Shown here in pieces: positions 21,929 through 33,302 of a DNA stretch of 64,000 nucleotides. The notes under the pieces were generated by a model. The model was not told the DNA's origin. It saw only the letters and a program-made list of their open reading frames with translations, and searched no databases. This stretch comes from Persicaria tinctoria. Lineage: Eukaryota > Streptophyta > Magnoliopsida > Caryophyllales > Polygonaceae. A program made the translations under genes and the position numbers. Within the stretch, counting starts at the first letter, position 1; every line of letters begins with the position of its first letter. Location: assembly GCA_037127255.1 (NCBI GenBank), contig JBANSL010000003.1:50624314-50688313 (forward strand). The letters are read 5' to 3'.

Positions 21929-23038
21929 ATGACCCCTGAGGAGCTGGAAAAGAGGGACATGGAAGCTCAGGTGGAGGAGATCATGGCAATCCTCAAGGAG
22001 AACACAGAGAATCCAATCGACACAGACCAAGGTAAGTCGTTGTGGATTCATTATTTTTCGGATGCCTTGACAGGGACTAAGTATGGGGTCAAGATCGACC
22101 AAGGCTCATCGACATCGAGTAGAGCCCTAGCCGATCTCGACCAAACCAAGGAGTCTCCACCAGCACCAACATCGTCGAGCAGCCAGACGGAAGCAGAACC
22201 CTCCTCGACATCGACCACGCTACTCGAGGTCGACCAGCCCGCGGCCAACTTGACTCCTGCTTCCTCGACACTAACTCAACCAGGCGATCCAGTCTCGTCG
22301 ATCTCGACAAGCCTCGTCGAGATCGACCACCGCTCGACTCCACCAGAGCCCTCTTCCTCGACGCTGAGACCACCGGGCGATCCAGTCTCCTCGACCTCGA
22401 CCACCCTTGTCGAGGTCGACCACCAATCGAGGAGCCCAGCACCGTCTTCCTCGACACAGACTCCGTCAGACGGACCAGCCTCATCGATCTCGACTAGCCT
22501 TGTCGAGGTCGACCACCACTCGGCTTCACCAGATCCGCCTTCGTCGATGAGCAAACCACCAGGAGCGGAGTCCTACTCGAGGTCGACCAGTCTTGTCGAG
22601 ATCGACAAGCCATGCTCTTCGTCGACTTCTGCCTCTTCGACCAGACCACCACCAGAGCCTGCAGTCTTGTCGAGATCGACTAGCCCTAGTCGAGATCGAC
22701 CAAATACAGTTGTTCCCGATTCCGTCTCTGCGAAGGTAAGTCAAGGTATGGATCTTTCTTCTCCTATTTCCATAAAAGATTTATCTATACATGGGAGAGG
22801 TCTGCCTTGGTATGTGCGATTGTGCAGGATTTCCAATGATGAGCCTAAGGAGTATGAAGTTGGAGACAAGCTCTATGTCTCTAAATCAAAGGATCATTGG
22901 TTTCCCAACAAATTCAACAAGAAGCGGATGGGACCGTTCGTGGTAAACAAGATCCATTCTGGTGGATTACAGCTGATGGACAAGAATGGAGTTTTATTTG
23001 AAGCCCAAGCTACATGGGCCCTGCAAATGGCACCTTGA
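21929..23038 (+). CDS. Repeat-rich open frame with integrase C-terminal-like tail (369 aa)
   Basis: Starts MTPEELEKRDMEAQ after the internal LTR. Residues 1-55 are acidic and helical. Residues about 58-260 are a Ser/Thr/Pro-rich linker built from repeats of STSLVEIDH and STSTTLVEVDH, encoded by TCGA dyads (about fourteen between 22105 and 22700). Residues about 290-369 (YEVGDKLYVSKSKDHWFPNKF, then MGPFVVNKIHSGGLQL) resemble the C-terminal domain of Athila integrase. The protein therefore lacks RT, RNase H and the integrase catalytic core. The frame has no stop over 1.1 kb despite the repeats. I cannot assign a function; it may be a relic of a large internal deletion, or a coding remnant kept open because the dyads contain no stop in this frame. 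Confidence 0.6.
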   Translation: MTPEELEKRDMEAQVEEIMAILKENTENPIDTDQGKSLWIHYFSDALTGTKYGVKIDQGSSTSSRALADLDQTKESPPAPTSSSSQTEAEPSSTSTTLLEVDQPAANLTPASSTLTQPGDPVSSISTSLVEIDHRSTPPEPSSSTLRPPGDPVSSTSTTLVEVDHQSRSPAPSSSTQTPSDGPASSISTSLVEVDHHSASPDPPSSMSKPPGAESYSRSTSLVEIDKPCSSSTSASSTRPPPEPAVLSRSTSPSRDRPNTVVPDSVSAKVSQGMDLSSPISIKDLSIHGRGLPWYVRLCRISNDEPKEYEVGDKLYVSKSKDHWFPNKFNKKRMGPFVVNKIHSGGLQLMDKNGVLFEAQATWALQMAP

Positions 23039-23981
23039 GTTAAATGGAAAGTCGGCCTAGCGACTATAAAATCTAGAGCATGTACATAGACTTTTTAGGA
23101 CTTTTTAAGACTTTGTTGCTTTTGTTTTTGTTTTGAAACACTTTTTGTTTGCTATTATGGGTATATGTCTTCTACTTTTCAGGTCAATGGATGGAACCAA
23201 GCTATATTCAAACTCGGCCAGGAGATGCTCCATTCGAAATTTTGAGGCTCTGCACATCTGTCTTGTGAGTTTCTTCCCTACCCTTATCTTGTTTTTATAC
23301 AGTGAGGACACTGTAATGTTTAAGTATGGGGTGGGGGAAGGGCTTACTTTGTGCATATTTGATTTATTTGACATTACTTGCGCATATTTAGAAATTATTT
23401 CTTTCAATTTCTACATGGCTATTTTGGAATGCATTATTGATTTATGTGCTTATATGCATGTTTTCCAAAATTTGAGAAAAATGACCCCCATTGAAAATTT
23501 TGAAATAATGTCATGGAAGTTTAAATTGAACTCGACGATGCAAAATTGGATTCATTAGAGATATATAGCATGAAATTGCCTAGTAAAGGGAAGTCACAAG
23601 GAAGTGCATTATTTAATGAAAACCATGAAAGGAGGTAAAATTTGAAGTTGCTTTTGACATGTTGCATGATAAGATGATGGAGGACTTTATATTTCCATAT
23701 AATGCTCATATGTTTAAAATCCTAGCCTTACCTATGCTTATGCATTACACAAAAGCCATAATATGCCTTATTTCATATTTGCTCTACATGATCTAAAATT
23801 GCCATTCTTTACCTTATCCGGGGATTATGTTGAGAATGATGTTACATTATGGAGATGTTATATGGTTGTTGTGTTATATATCATATTTGGAGTTTGGAAG
23901 GAAATTATTTGAAATATATGGAAAATTTAATCAGTGAAAGAAAATCCAATCACCTCAGGAGATAAAGGTAGATTGACCCTG

Positions 23982-24006
23982 CTCTCTGAGATAATAGTTT
24001 AGAGAG
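23982..24006 (+). other. Conserved stem-loop in the 3' region of element 2
   Basis: Eight-pair stem (CTCTCTGA with TTAGAGAG) closing the 9-nt loop GATAATAGT. The counterpart at 56676-56700 in element 3 has the identical loop, and its two stem differences (T-A to G-T and G-T to G-C) both keep pairing. Confidence 0.55.
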
Positions 24007-24507
24007 ATGGGACACATTGTGAGGAGTCCAAAGCACTAAGTATCCGGGGCCATTCATGACACCCATGTTTGCGACTCGGGAGAAGGCAGTGCTGAGGTTA
24101 GAGAGGTAAAAGCATTATTATTGAGAAAAGCATTATGAAAGGTGATGAATCAAATGGAAGAAGGAATGTGGAAATTCAATTTGGAAAGTACTCCATTTCC
24201 CCGGATCAAAAGCACCAAATTGCCAAAATTGCTCGCCTTTTAGCCTTTTACCAATCTACTTCTTCATGAGCTTAAATTAAAGTCTTCTTGATTATCAATG
24301 CTTTGTCATATAAATTGTTTATGCATGACCCTCCTTTTGTGAGTAGATGTTGCTTTTACATATTTGCACATGCATAAATCTGTGACACTAGTACCTTTTC
24401 GATGATGGTAATTGATTGCAGGGTTATATGAGAATGAATCTGATATGTTAAGAGTTTTGATTTCTTCCCCTGCATGAAAAATAAAAGTATTGCTTGAGGA
24501 CAAGCAA

Positions 24508-24525
24508 GCTTAAGTATGGGGTGTT
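24508..24525 (+). other. Polypurine tract region before the 3' LTR of element 2
   Basis: GCTTAAGTATGGGGTGTT immediately precedes TGTTGTGAGC. The same GCTTAAGTATGGGGTG occurs before the 3' LTR of element 3 (57199-57213). It is the expected plus-strand priming site. Confidence 0.65.
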
Positions 24526-26863
24526 TGTTGTGAGCTTAATATGCCATGTTTTACAGTAACTTTTATATCGATTTCTGTATACATTGCATTCATTTGGGTT
24601 TGAATAGTACAGAATCTATGTAGTTTATGTTTATTTGACAAATTATGGAATCTACACCAGTTTCTGTTTATTTCACAGAAATCGAGGCATTTTACAGCAA
24701 TTCTACAGAAGGTCGGGAAAGCTCGAAAAACCACTACAGAAGTCCAAGGTCAAAGCAGCGGAACCAGTCTGAGAATCAAGGCTACTCGATCTCGAGTAGG
24801 CCTTACTCGACCTAGACGAGCATGTCCGAGCACAGGCCTTGTCGACAGAGCCTGATCGAGAGCCAGACCAACCCAGCCCCGAAGCCCTACTCGATCTCGA
24901 GGACCACTATTCGAGCTCGACGAAGCCTCAGCGCCACGCATGGGGTTGACGAGAAGAAGAGCTGGTCGACAAGCCGAGGACGACCAGGCGGCACTCGCTG
25001 CCAGCGACTCGACTCGCTGCAGCAGACCGCTCGCTGCCGCGGAAAAACTCGCTGCCAGCGGGATTCACCAAGCCGACGGAGAAGCCAACTCGCTGCAGCG
25101 GAAGAGGCAACTCACGGAAGCGGAAAGGAAGAACACCGCTCTAGTCGATCTCGAGGACCCTTTGTCGAGGTCGACGAGCGCCTGAGTCCAGATCCGAGCT
25201 TGTCGAGCACACCAACCCGAGGAAGCCTAGTCGACAGAGCCATCCTACTCGATCTCGACCAAGCTTTGTCGAGGTCGACGAGCCCTGTGAACCAAGTCCG
25301 AGCCACATCGAACAGAGCTAGCCGGGAGGTCCAGTCGACGAACCATCCTTGTCGAGGTCGACGAGCCGTGGTCGATCTCGAGTAGACCAGTTTCCAGCAG
25401 CTTCTCGACGAAGACCTGTCCGACTAGAATTGGGATTCGTTGGGCGCGAAGGAAGTCGATTCTATCCTAATCCATCAAGTTCTATCCAAGGAGACAAGAT
25501 CTATCAACATCATGAAGACTTACCCTATTTAGTTTTATCTTTTCCTTTTAGATTTATTTCCTTAAAGCAATTTATTTATCTTTTAGCAATTTAGATATAA
25601 TTTTAGATAGAGATAGATATCTTCTTTCCTAGAATAGCTAGGGAATGAAGCCTATAAATAAGGCCCTAGGGGGCTCAGTTTTATTAATTCAATTTCACAG
25701 ACAATTAGTTAGTTCCACAGAGAAGTTTAGGAGTTCTAAGGTTTTTAGGGTTTTGGCTTTCTGCGAAAGTTGATTGCCAGGATTGTAAAAGGCTTTGAAT
25801 TTAGTTTTTATGCAATTTAGTTCTTTTCATTAATCAATGTTTATTATTGCGATGAGGCATGAGTAGTCCACCCACTTCTGGGGCTGGGGTGAGCCCGACG
25901 GTGGCCATGTGAGGCGATGCGATAAAGGTCAGATCTTTTTGTGCGATTCATCTTCTATCCCTATGAGCATGATTCTTTTGCGAGAGTTGAAGGTGATCCT
26001 TGTTTGTATTATTGAAGCGAAAGTGATCTTAATGCAACTTGGATTAATTATGTGAAAAAGGGTTAGTAACAATTAGGGTTTATGCGAAAGCCTCTATATG
26101 CCTATTTGTTAATGACGAAAGTTATTTGATGGAAAGCATGATCTTTTATGCCTTTATGTGTTACTTTGCATGGTTATCGTTGTGGTGTTGAAACCCTGGC
26201 TTTGGAAGTCCCTTTTTATATTGAATTTATTTCGTCGGAAATTCTGAGTTTTGGTTCAAAAATTTGCCCTTTTAAAGTTTCTGTCTTTTACTGTACTCGA
26301 CATAGAGGAGACCTTTGTCGACCTCGAGTAGTGTCTTGTCGAGGTCGAGTAGATCTGGTCTAGGTCGAGTTGGATTTCTTCTGTTCTTGTCGATTTCAAG
26401 TTTCTGTCTTTGCATGCCCTAGTCGATCTCGAGTTGGTCTTGTCGAGATCGAGTACACTTGTCTTCGTCGAGTTGTGTTGTTTTCGATTATGAGTTCTTT
26501 GTTGTCGATTTACTCTTGTCGATCTCGAGTTGGCTCTTGTCGAGATCGACGAGCCCCTGTTGCTTTGCTTTTCGTTTCTGCTTTGCTTTGCTTTATTTCT
26601 TGCTTTGTTCTTTGCTTTTGTTTTAGTTACCCTTGCCGGGTTTATTTGTTTCTTTCCTTTCTGTGTTTTTGTCTTTCTGCTGCTTTGCCTGTGAGAATTT
26701 ACAGCTACCTGAGAAACTGCTGACGTGCTTCCTCGTGGATTCGATCCTGACTATTCTCTTACTACAATGGGAGGAAGTCTTGTATTTATTTGCTGAGACA
26801 GGGAAGTCAATCTAAACTATATTTCATATTTATTTCATACTTGACCATCCTCCTGCAACAACA
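24526..26863 (+). repeat. 3' LTR of Athila-like element 2 (2338 bp)
   Basis: Nearly identical to 16008-18288 apart from scattered substitutions and 57 additional bases at about 26634-26690 (from TTGCCGGGTT to CTTTGCC). The internal LTR at 20785 has a related segment, so this is the ancestral form. A 187-codon frame at 24822-25385 is a by-product of the CG-rich dyads and is not called as a gene. Confidence 0.85.
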
Positions 26864-26868
26864 GGTGG

Positions 26869-27356
26869 TGATGCGTGGGAATGGTGGTGGCGTCGATGGA
26901 AAGCGCAGCGAGAGTGATGGTGGTGGTGAAGACAATGAGTGAATCGGAGGTACTCGGGGAGGGTGATAGTGAATGGCGGGGATGATGATGGTAAAAATGA
27001 CAGGGTAAGGAGTGTTAAAGGGGTATGGTGAGTGATGGCAGTAGGTGATGATTGAGTGTAGGATTGGTTAACAAATACCCGGTAATAAATCCCGAATACG
27101 TGAATTTTGAATCCCGCAATTAGTTTTCAATGTTAGTTTTTCCGACTCTCGCTGTTTCGATCAATTAGATTTTTAAAATCGACAAGGATATCACCATCTG
27201 ATAATTATTTTGAATTTTTGAGGAAAAAGGACAGAAATTATTCGTCAAATTTTATATTCCGGTCGGAATCCACTAAACGAGTTTTAAAACCGATTTAATT
27301 TCATTTTTAATTCTCTTTTTCCGAAAAATTAGTACTTGAAAATCCGAGCCTTTACA
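26869..27356 (-). repeat. LARD-type LTR copy C, right part
   Basis: Continues copy C after the element 2 insertion; GGTGG at 26864-26868 is the duplicated target. It matches copy A from about 6640 to 7171, ending GAGCCTTTACA at 27356, the 5' end of the LTR in minus-strand orientation. The sequence beyond is unrelated. Confidence 0.75.
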
Positions 27357-27528
27357 GAGAAGTAGTTGTTGAACAAAAATGCGCGATATAATTGTACAAC
27401 ACATTTTATTTAATTTATAATATTTGAGTTCGACCCCTTTTGGTTATCCTCTTGATTCGAAGTCATATCGATACCAAGATTTGAGTGATTTTGGTGATTT
27501 GGGCTGCACCCGAAATTTAACGGGTTGC

Positions 27529-28432
27529 CTACGTATCTCTTGGAGGAGAATCAAGCCTTACGTAGTTCAGAGTGTTTAGTTGGCGTGTTTTACCCCTTTA
27601 AAGGTTTTCATGCATCATCGGATCGTATTAGGACCCACCTTCTCGAAAGGGTAGCCCTAACATAAATCATACTATCATATGCATGAGATTTTCTCGTGTA
27701 TCACCCGAATAAACCGAGCACACCTTCTTGGAAGGGTTTCTCGAATTAACGACTATCACTTACACAGAAAATCATGTGTATTTAATTTAGATTTAATTTT
27801 AACCCCATTTTCATTTTAAAAGTGAATTTAGGGATTAGCGATTGTACCCGACATATTTTGAGATTTAATATCGGGTTACCTACGTAGCCGTTTTTACGGC
27901 GTCAAGTCTTTACGTAGTTCTTTTATTTTGAAACCGTTTGATTTAATTTGTAACCGGTGACTGAATTCGGTGTATTTAGAATTTTATACCGAATTTCCTA
28001 CGTAACTCGTGAAAGAGTATCAAGTCTATACGTAGTTCTAAACGGAAACCCAAGCTTGATTTGGTTTTAAAAGTTTGATCGTTTGAAGATCGGGATTGAA
28101 CTCGACGAGCTTGTAGCTTTATGTCAAGCTTCCTACATACCCGTTTGAACGGGATCAAATCTTATGTAGTTCTTCTTAGAAACCAAGTTTGATTTGGTTT
28201 TAAAAGTGTGATCGTTTGAAGATCGGGATTGAACTCGACGAGCTCGTAGCTTTATGTCAAGCTTCCTACATACCCATTTGAACGGGATCAAATCTTATGT
28301 AGTTCTTTTGATACCCGTTTGATTTGGTATTAAAAATTTGATCGTTTGAGATCGTGTGATTGAACCCGAATAGCGATAGCTTTGTATCGAGTTTCCTACA
28401 TATCCGACAAAGCGGAATCAAATCTTATGTAG
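27529..28432 (+). repeat. Six-unit array of covarying hairpins
   Basis: Hairpins at 27529-27565, 27880-27917, 27998-28035, 28133-28169, 28266-28302 and 28396-28432. Each has a 7-bp outer stem (CTACGTA with TACGTAG, or CTACATA with TATGTAG), a 4-bp or longer inner stem with a loop of up to 6 nt, and a 9-10 nt 3' bulge close to ATCAARTCT. The last four repeat every 130-135 bp. Inner stems are TCTC/GAGA, GCCG/CGGC, ACTC/GAGT, CCCG/CGGG, CCCA/CGGG (one mismatch) and TCCG/CGGA. I know of no named element for this; it may be part of a retroelement LTR or untranslated region. Confidence 0.75.
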
Positions 28433-31400
28433 TTCTTTTGATAAAAAGAGACCGAGTTTATATTTGGTGAAACTCGATTTGAAATTTTGACTCCATTTTT
28501 ATTGAAGCCGGTTTGAGATTGACCCACTAGAATTAATTGACAAAGAATTTTTGACGAGTTTAATTTTATGTTTTGATCAAACTCGAATTCTTAATTTGTG
28601 CCAATTGTAATTCTTATATTTTAGTGGGTTATTTTGTGTTATTAAACACATTTAAAGAAAAAAATGCCGAAGGCCCGTACTTAAATCCCTCTTTGTTTCC
28701 TTATGCTTTTTTTTATTATTATTTTCGTTTCACTTTAATTTGATATGAATTTGTAATTCATATCAATTTGCCCCGTAGAATTGCATATAGAATGGGCTTA
28801 ATCCACCTTTATCAAAGCCTCATTTAACCCAGCCTTTTATTTTTTTGCTGAGTCCAATCCTAATTATCCCTAGCTGTTTGCAGCAACCTCTAGTCCTCTA
28901 CCCCTCTTTCCTGCAATCGATTTTCCTTTCTCGTACACTCAGCCACCTCCACCGTATCGCCACCACTTCTGCCAGTAACACCTACCGCCACCACCACAAA
29001 GAGCTCGATTCGAGAGAGAGGCCAATCTATAAAGCATATCGGGAGGTTTGGTCTCGACTGCCTATCAGAAAAGGGGCGAGCCGGCACCAAAGGGTTCTCG
29101 GATGGTGCAAATCTGCAAGTCTCCGCCAATGGAAGATGTCGAGATTCCCTGCCAAGAGAGGGAGCAACCGGTTCGTTTTCTTCTCTTTTAACTGCAATTT
29201 CCCTCTAATTTTGGAGGATTTAGGTCTTGGAAAAGAAATTAGGGTTGATTTAGGGATTTTTGTTTAGGGCTCGGGACAGTCAGAATTCCGGGCTCGGGAA
29301 GCCTGTCGTCCGAATTTGAACATCTGGGAGGAGGAGCAGTGCAACAAAGGCATGCCTGAGCTCTCAGACGCAGCATTGCAGTGTCGTAGGCGACCATTAC
29401 CTTGGTTTCTCGGCTCAAGTACGCTAACCTCCGCTCCTTTCCCTTGTTTTGTTTTGTTTTTAACTGGGTTGAAACATCAGTTTGTTACAGACATGAACTG
29501 GTTTTGATTTGTTCTGGCTTCTGAATCTCCTCCCATGAATTTGTGTTTGCATTTTTTTCTAATGCTTTAGATGGAATTTTTAGATCCCAAATTGAGCTTT
29601 GTTTTGCCTTTGTGGCGGTTTTGAATGGACAACATTTTCTTTGCCCGGAATATTTGACATTTCTCAATTAAGCAGTGAAGTATTGAAATTTTCTGCATTT
29701 GTTGATTGAATTCCTGGTAGAATTTTGGCAGCACTTCGGCATGATTAGGGACAGTTTTGTGGTTCCAAAATCCTTACCATATGCTTAAAACAAATATAAC
29801 TTTACAAAGCTATATCGTTTTGCATAGGTTGGATTTGTGCCTTTCAATTGCTGGCTTTGTTTTATTTTTGATTGCTTGTAGAATCCGGCAATTAATTGCT
29901 TGTGAATTCTAGGCGAAATTCGGCAGCACTTCGACCTGTTTAGGGATAGTTTTGTGGTTCCGAAATCCAAACCATATACTTAAAACAAATATAATTGTAC
30001 AAAGCTATATCGTTTTGCATAGGGGGATCTTGGAACCATGAAAACTACCTTGAATCTTCTTCTCTGCAGCAGGAACACAGGTTTGCTGATGTTGGTTTTT
30101 GTTGCTTTGTGTTGATTGCAGGCTTCTCCAGGAGGAGGAAGAAAAAGCTTGCTTGTGCTTTCTTCTTTTTCTGATGTTCGGATGAAGAGGGACCCAAAAA
30201 GCAGCCCTAACAGTTATGCCCTTTATAGGTAGGAATGATAGGGGCAGTTACCCAAGGAAACTCCTACCACCACGTACTGCAGTTGCAACACAGTTTTTTT
30301 TCTTTTCAAATCTTTGCATTTTTTTGTTAACTGAAACGTAAGAGAGCATTTGTAACTGCTTGTTGTGGGGCTGACTGGGCCTTTCTTTTTTTTTTAACCT
30401 GTATTGGACTTGTATTCTAATCTATACAGCCCGGTTTTGAATGGTCAAGCAAAGGCCCAATTTTGTTGTTGTTCAAGCTTCATGCTTAAATGGAGAAAAT
30501 TAATCACATTTTTAATAAATGTGACAACATAATTTATAAGATCATGAATAGATAAAATTCATGGAATTTTACCCTCCAACAGTAGCATCCGCACTTTGAT
30601 TCCTCCTCTGCTTGATCACCGATTGCACTCTCTAGTCAGCGCTTTGATCGTATTCCTCCTCAACTTGAAATTCGGGAATCTTCTGTTGCATATTTGACTG
30701 ATCTCTGATTGCAGATCTACTTGAAATGATCGGAGGTACTTGATTCATTTGTTGGATTTGTTCTAAGGCCCCTGCTTGTTGAATTTGATAAGGATCATTG
30801 GTGCTGGTGTTCCAAGGCCCCTACTGCACATTTGATTGATCTGCCTGCATATTCAGTTTTCCAGTTCTTCTGCACATGTAATTTAATTTTTTGAATTATT
30901 TCTGACATTTAGGAGCTCATCTGCGGAGGCTCCAACCTCCATTGTTGACACTGCAACCTATATCGGACAAGGAGAAGATGCTCAATTTGGTTTCCGTTTG
31001 CTTGGAATCGGCTCTGATGAATGAAATCCTCAACGATCTGAATCTACCAGGTACAGAGATTCATTGCACTTGATTATAGAGGTCTCGTTGTTCCTCTTCC
31101 TTTACATGTTTTCTTGGTTGGATAGGAATGATTAATCCTTAGTTGTTTTGAAATTGATGAGACTATAGAGCCTCTTCATATGTGTTTGATGAGATTTATA
31201 GAATGATGGATTGGAAGTTATTCAAATACAGGTTTATCTGGTTAGTGAAAGTGCACTCTAGGCTCTCTTTAAATGGCTCACTCAATTTGCATACCAGTTG
31301 TTTGAGAAAATGCCTCTTAGATATACATATTTAGCAATAATGTGCACAACAAAAAGTGTTCAAGCCCTGACTAAGTATGCAGTATGCAGAGTTGTGCAAC

Positions 31401-32791
31401 CTATTTCAGTTGGATCAACAAGTCCATCATTTGCTTCATGTCACTAGTTGCATATAATCTTTGTTTTGGTAATCACTTGGAACTCAGCTTGTTATCAAGG
31501 GATGCAATTTATTTTAATTATGTCCTCCTTTCTATTGCTTGAAAGCCAAAGTCTCTTATAGTCTTATATGTTTGCTGGTGGAAGTAAACAAAATTCAGTG
31601 TTGAAATAGGGGTTGTTTACATGATCATTTGTATATGTTGAATTTTTATTTGTATATGCTAAAACGTTTACCGTTTGCTTGATGATCGATTTTAAGCTTG
31701 TCTGGTTTCGTTTTTATCGATTTTTAGCTTATCTAGTATTGAGCTTGAGTGCTAGTTGAATATGAATGCATGCTCTAGACAAACACTCAAACACCACCAT
31801 CGAATTATTTAGAAGCCTTAGCTTAACTCAGTGGTGGCAGGCCAAGCATTGAATTCAGAAGCCCTAGTTGATTTGAATGAAATAACTCAGATCTGTTTTC
31901 TTTGTTTTATTGTCTAGTTTTTTCATATTTGAGTTGTGTGTAGATTTTGTTCTGTGCTTAGATCTGATTTTTAGGTTTTATTGATCTTGTTTTGTGCTTA
32001 ATTGAACCAAATTCAATTCAAGAAGATGGTGATGGATCTTTTGGGAGGGATGCAGGCCTTCTTTTTGTGCTGATTTTAAGCGTTGTTCATCAGAGGATGC
32101 CCTTGTTTTGTACTGATTTTGCTATTGTTGATCTATTTGTTTTAGGGTTGATGTTCCTTCTTATTTTAGCTTCAATTTATTCTTATTTGGTTTGGAATTT
32201 TCCTTCAATTTTGATATCCCTTGAACTGCCAACTGTTGACAGTAGGTGTGTGGGTTCATTATGTGCTTGTTGTTTGTATCCGCATGAAGCATTAGGCAAT
32301 ATGGAGTTGTTTTCGCTCTTGAGTACTAATATCAAGTTCTGAATTAGGCAATATCAAGTAGCTTTTACATTTTCCCTTGGCTCATCTGAAAACTTGCATG
32401 TTCTTTGGTTTCCAGACGGTTGGTTTTGATTAGTCTACCAAAAGTTTCTCCCCTTCAACCTGGGGCCTCACCTTTTATTTCCCGACTTTTCCCTTCCATG
32501 ATAATTGCTAAGTCGGCAACTACATGTAAGATTCAAGTAAGAGGAATATGTACCTTAACCCAAAATCTTGGTGCGCTTGTGCCAAATGAAAAAGGAGATG
32601 ACTTCATTTCCTTGAAAGTGGAGACCATCTTTTTATTCTTTAGTTGTAGCATCCGTTGTAGCATTCGTTTTCGCCGATTTTGTTCTTTGTGCTTTTATTT
32701 ACATAATAGACCCACTTCCCTTCTTTCTCTTGCAGAATACTGCTAGCATCCCAGGCTTGATGGCACATTTGATCATTCAAGAAAGGAGGCG
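28433..32791. other. Gene-poor region, no identified gene
   Basis: Contains T-rich intron-like DNA and short open stretches I could not assign, for example 28845-29267 (+), 30910-31053 (+, LRRLQPPLLTLQP... followed by a GTACAG donor-like site) and 32405-32746 (+). 30585-30720 and 30890-31060 look like exons of a decayed plant gene. A tandem duplication of about 130 bp lies at 29701-29828 and 29895-30023. I see no clear coding gene. Confidence 0.4.
29701..30023 (+). repeat. Tandem duplication, period about 195 bp
   Basis: Both copies contain GGCAGCACTTCG, ACAGTTTTGTGGTTCC-like and CAAAGCTATATCGTTTTGCA segments with perhaps 10-15 percent divergence. No coding meaning was seen. Confidence 0.7.
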
Positions 32792-33302
32792 TAGTGTGGC
32801 TCAAAAGTCAAAATGAACCCGACCCGACCCGACCCGGAAAACACGGGATCGGGGTTGACCCGAGACCCCCGGGAGTCGGGTCTCGGGTCAAATTTTAGGA
32901 AATCCCGGGTCAGCGGGCAGGTCGGGGTCAGACCCGGCGGGTCTCGGGGTCTGACCGGTTGACCCGGGTTTTTTTTTTTTTTTTTTTTTTTTTTTTGTGT
33001 GGCTCTACTGGCAGATTTTACATCCGTATAGGCTAATTCCTACTTATTTTTCTTTCTTTCTCCTCTTTTTTTTTTCTTTTTTTGAAATTAGAATGACTTC
33101 CTTTTTTTTATTCGAAAAAGGCCCATGCCTCTAGATTTTATTAAAGAGGAAATGGTACTGACTACACCAAAATTTGGGCCTATTTGCACAATTAGACCAC
33201 AAGGTCAAAAAATGAGCTAAAACGCTCCTTCTACCCCCAAGCAAATAAAAACGCCGGTTTTTTTGCACTGTTGGAAACCTGTTGTAGCAGGTAAGCAATG
33301 CG

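Larger units (their letters stand above)
23039..24525 (+). other. 3' non-coding region of element 2
   Basis: No gene. It contains an internal purine-rich tract (AAGTATGGGGTGGGGGAAG, near 23320), a block closely matching 56170-57200 of element 3, the conserved stem-loop at 23982-24006 and the polypurine tract before the 3' LTR. Conservation between two diverged elements suggests a role in packaging or replication, which is inferred. Confidence 0.6.
16008..26863 (+). mobile_element. Complete non-autonomous Athila-like element 2 (10.9 kb, target duplication GGTGG)
   Basis: LTRs with TGTTG...CAACA ends lie at 16008-18288 and 24526-26863. Perfect five-base duplications GGTGG flank them (16003-16007 and 26864-26868). 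An intact Athila-type primer site follows the 5' LTR and a purine-rich tract precedes the 3' LTR. Inside are gag, protease, an extra internal LTR (20785-21894), a repeat-rich frame with an integrase-like tail, and a 1.5 kb 3' non-coding region. Reverse transcriptase, RNase H and the integrase core are absent, so mobility would need proteins from another element. The LTRs differ in length by exactly 57 bp, accounted for by one indel, and are otherwise very similar, suggesting a fairly recent insertion. Confidence 0.85.

Noticed and set aside
24822..25385. 187-codon open frame inside the 3' LTR of element 2
   Set aside because: It lies wholly within an LTR, is built of Arg/Ser repeats from the CG-rich dyads, and is not kept as one frame in the 5' LTR.
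27529..28432. CRISPR-like array
   Set aside because: Plant nuclear context, units of about 37 nt with diverged sequence and related rather than unique spacers, and no cas genes.
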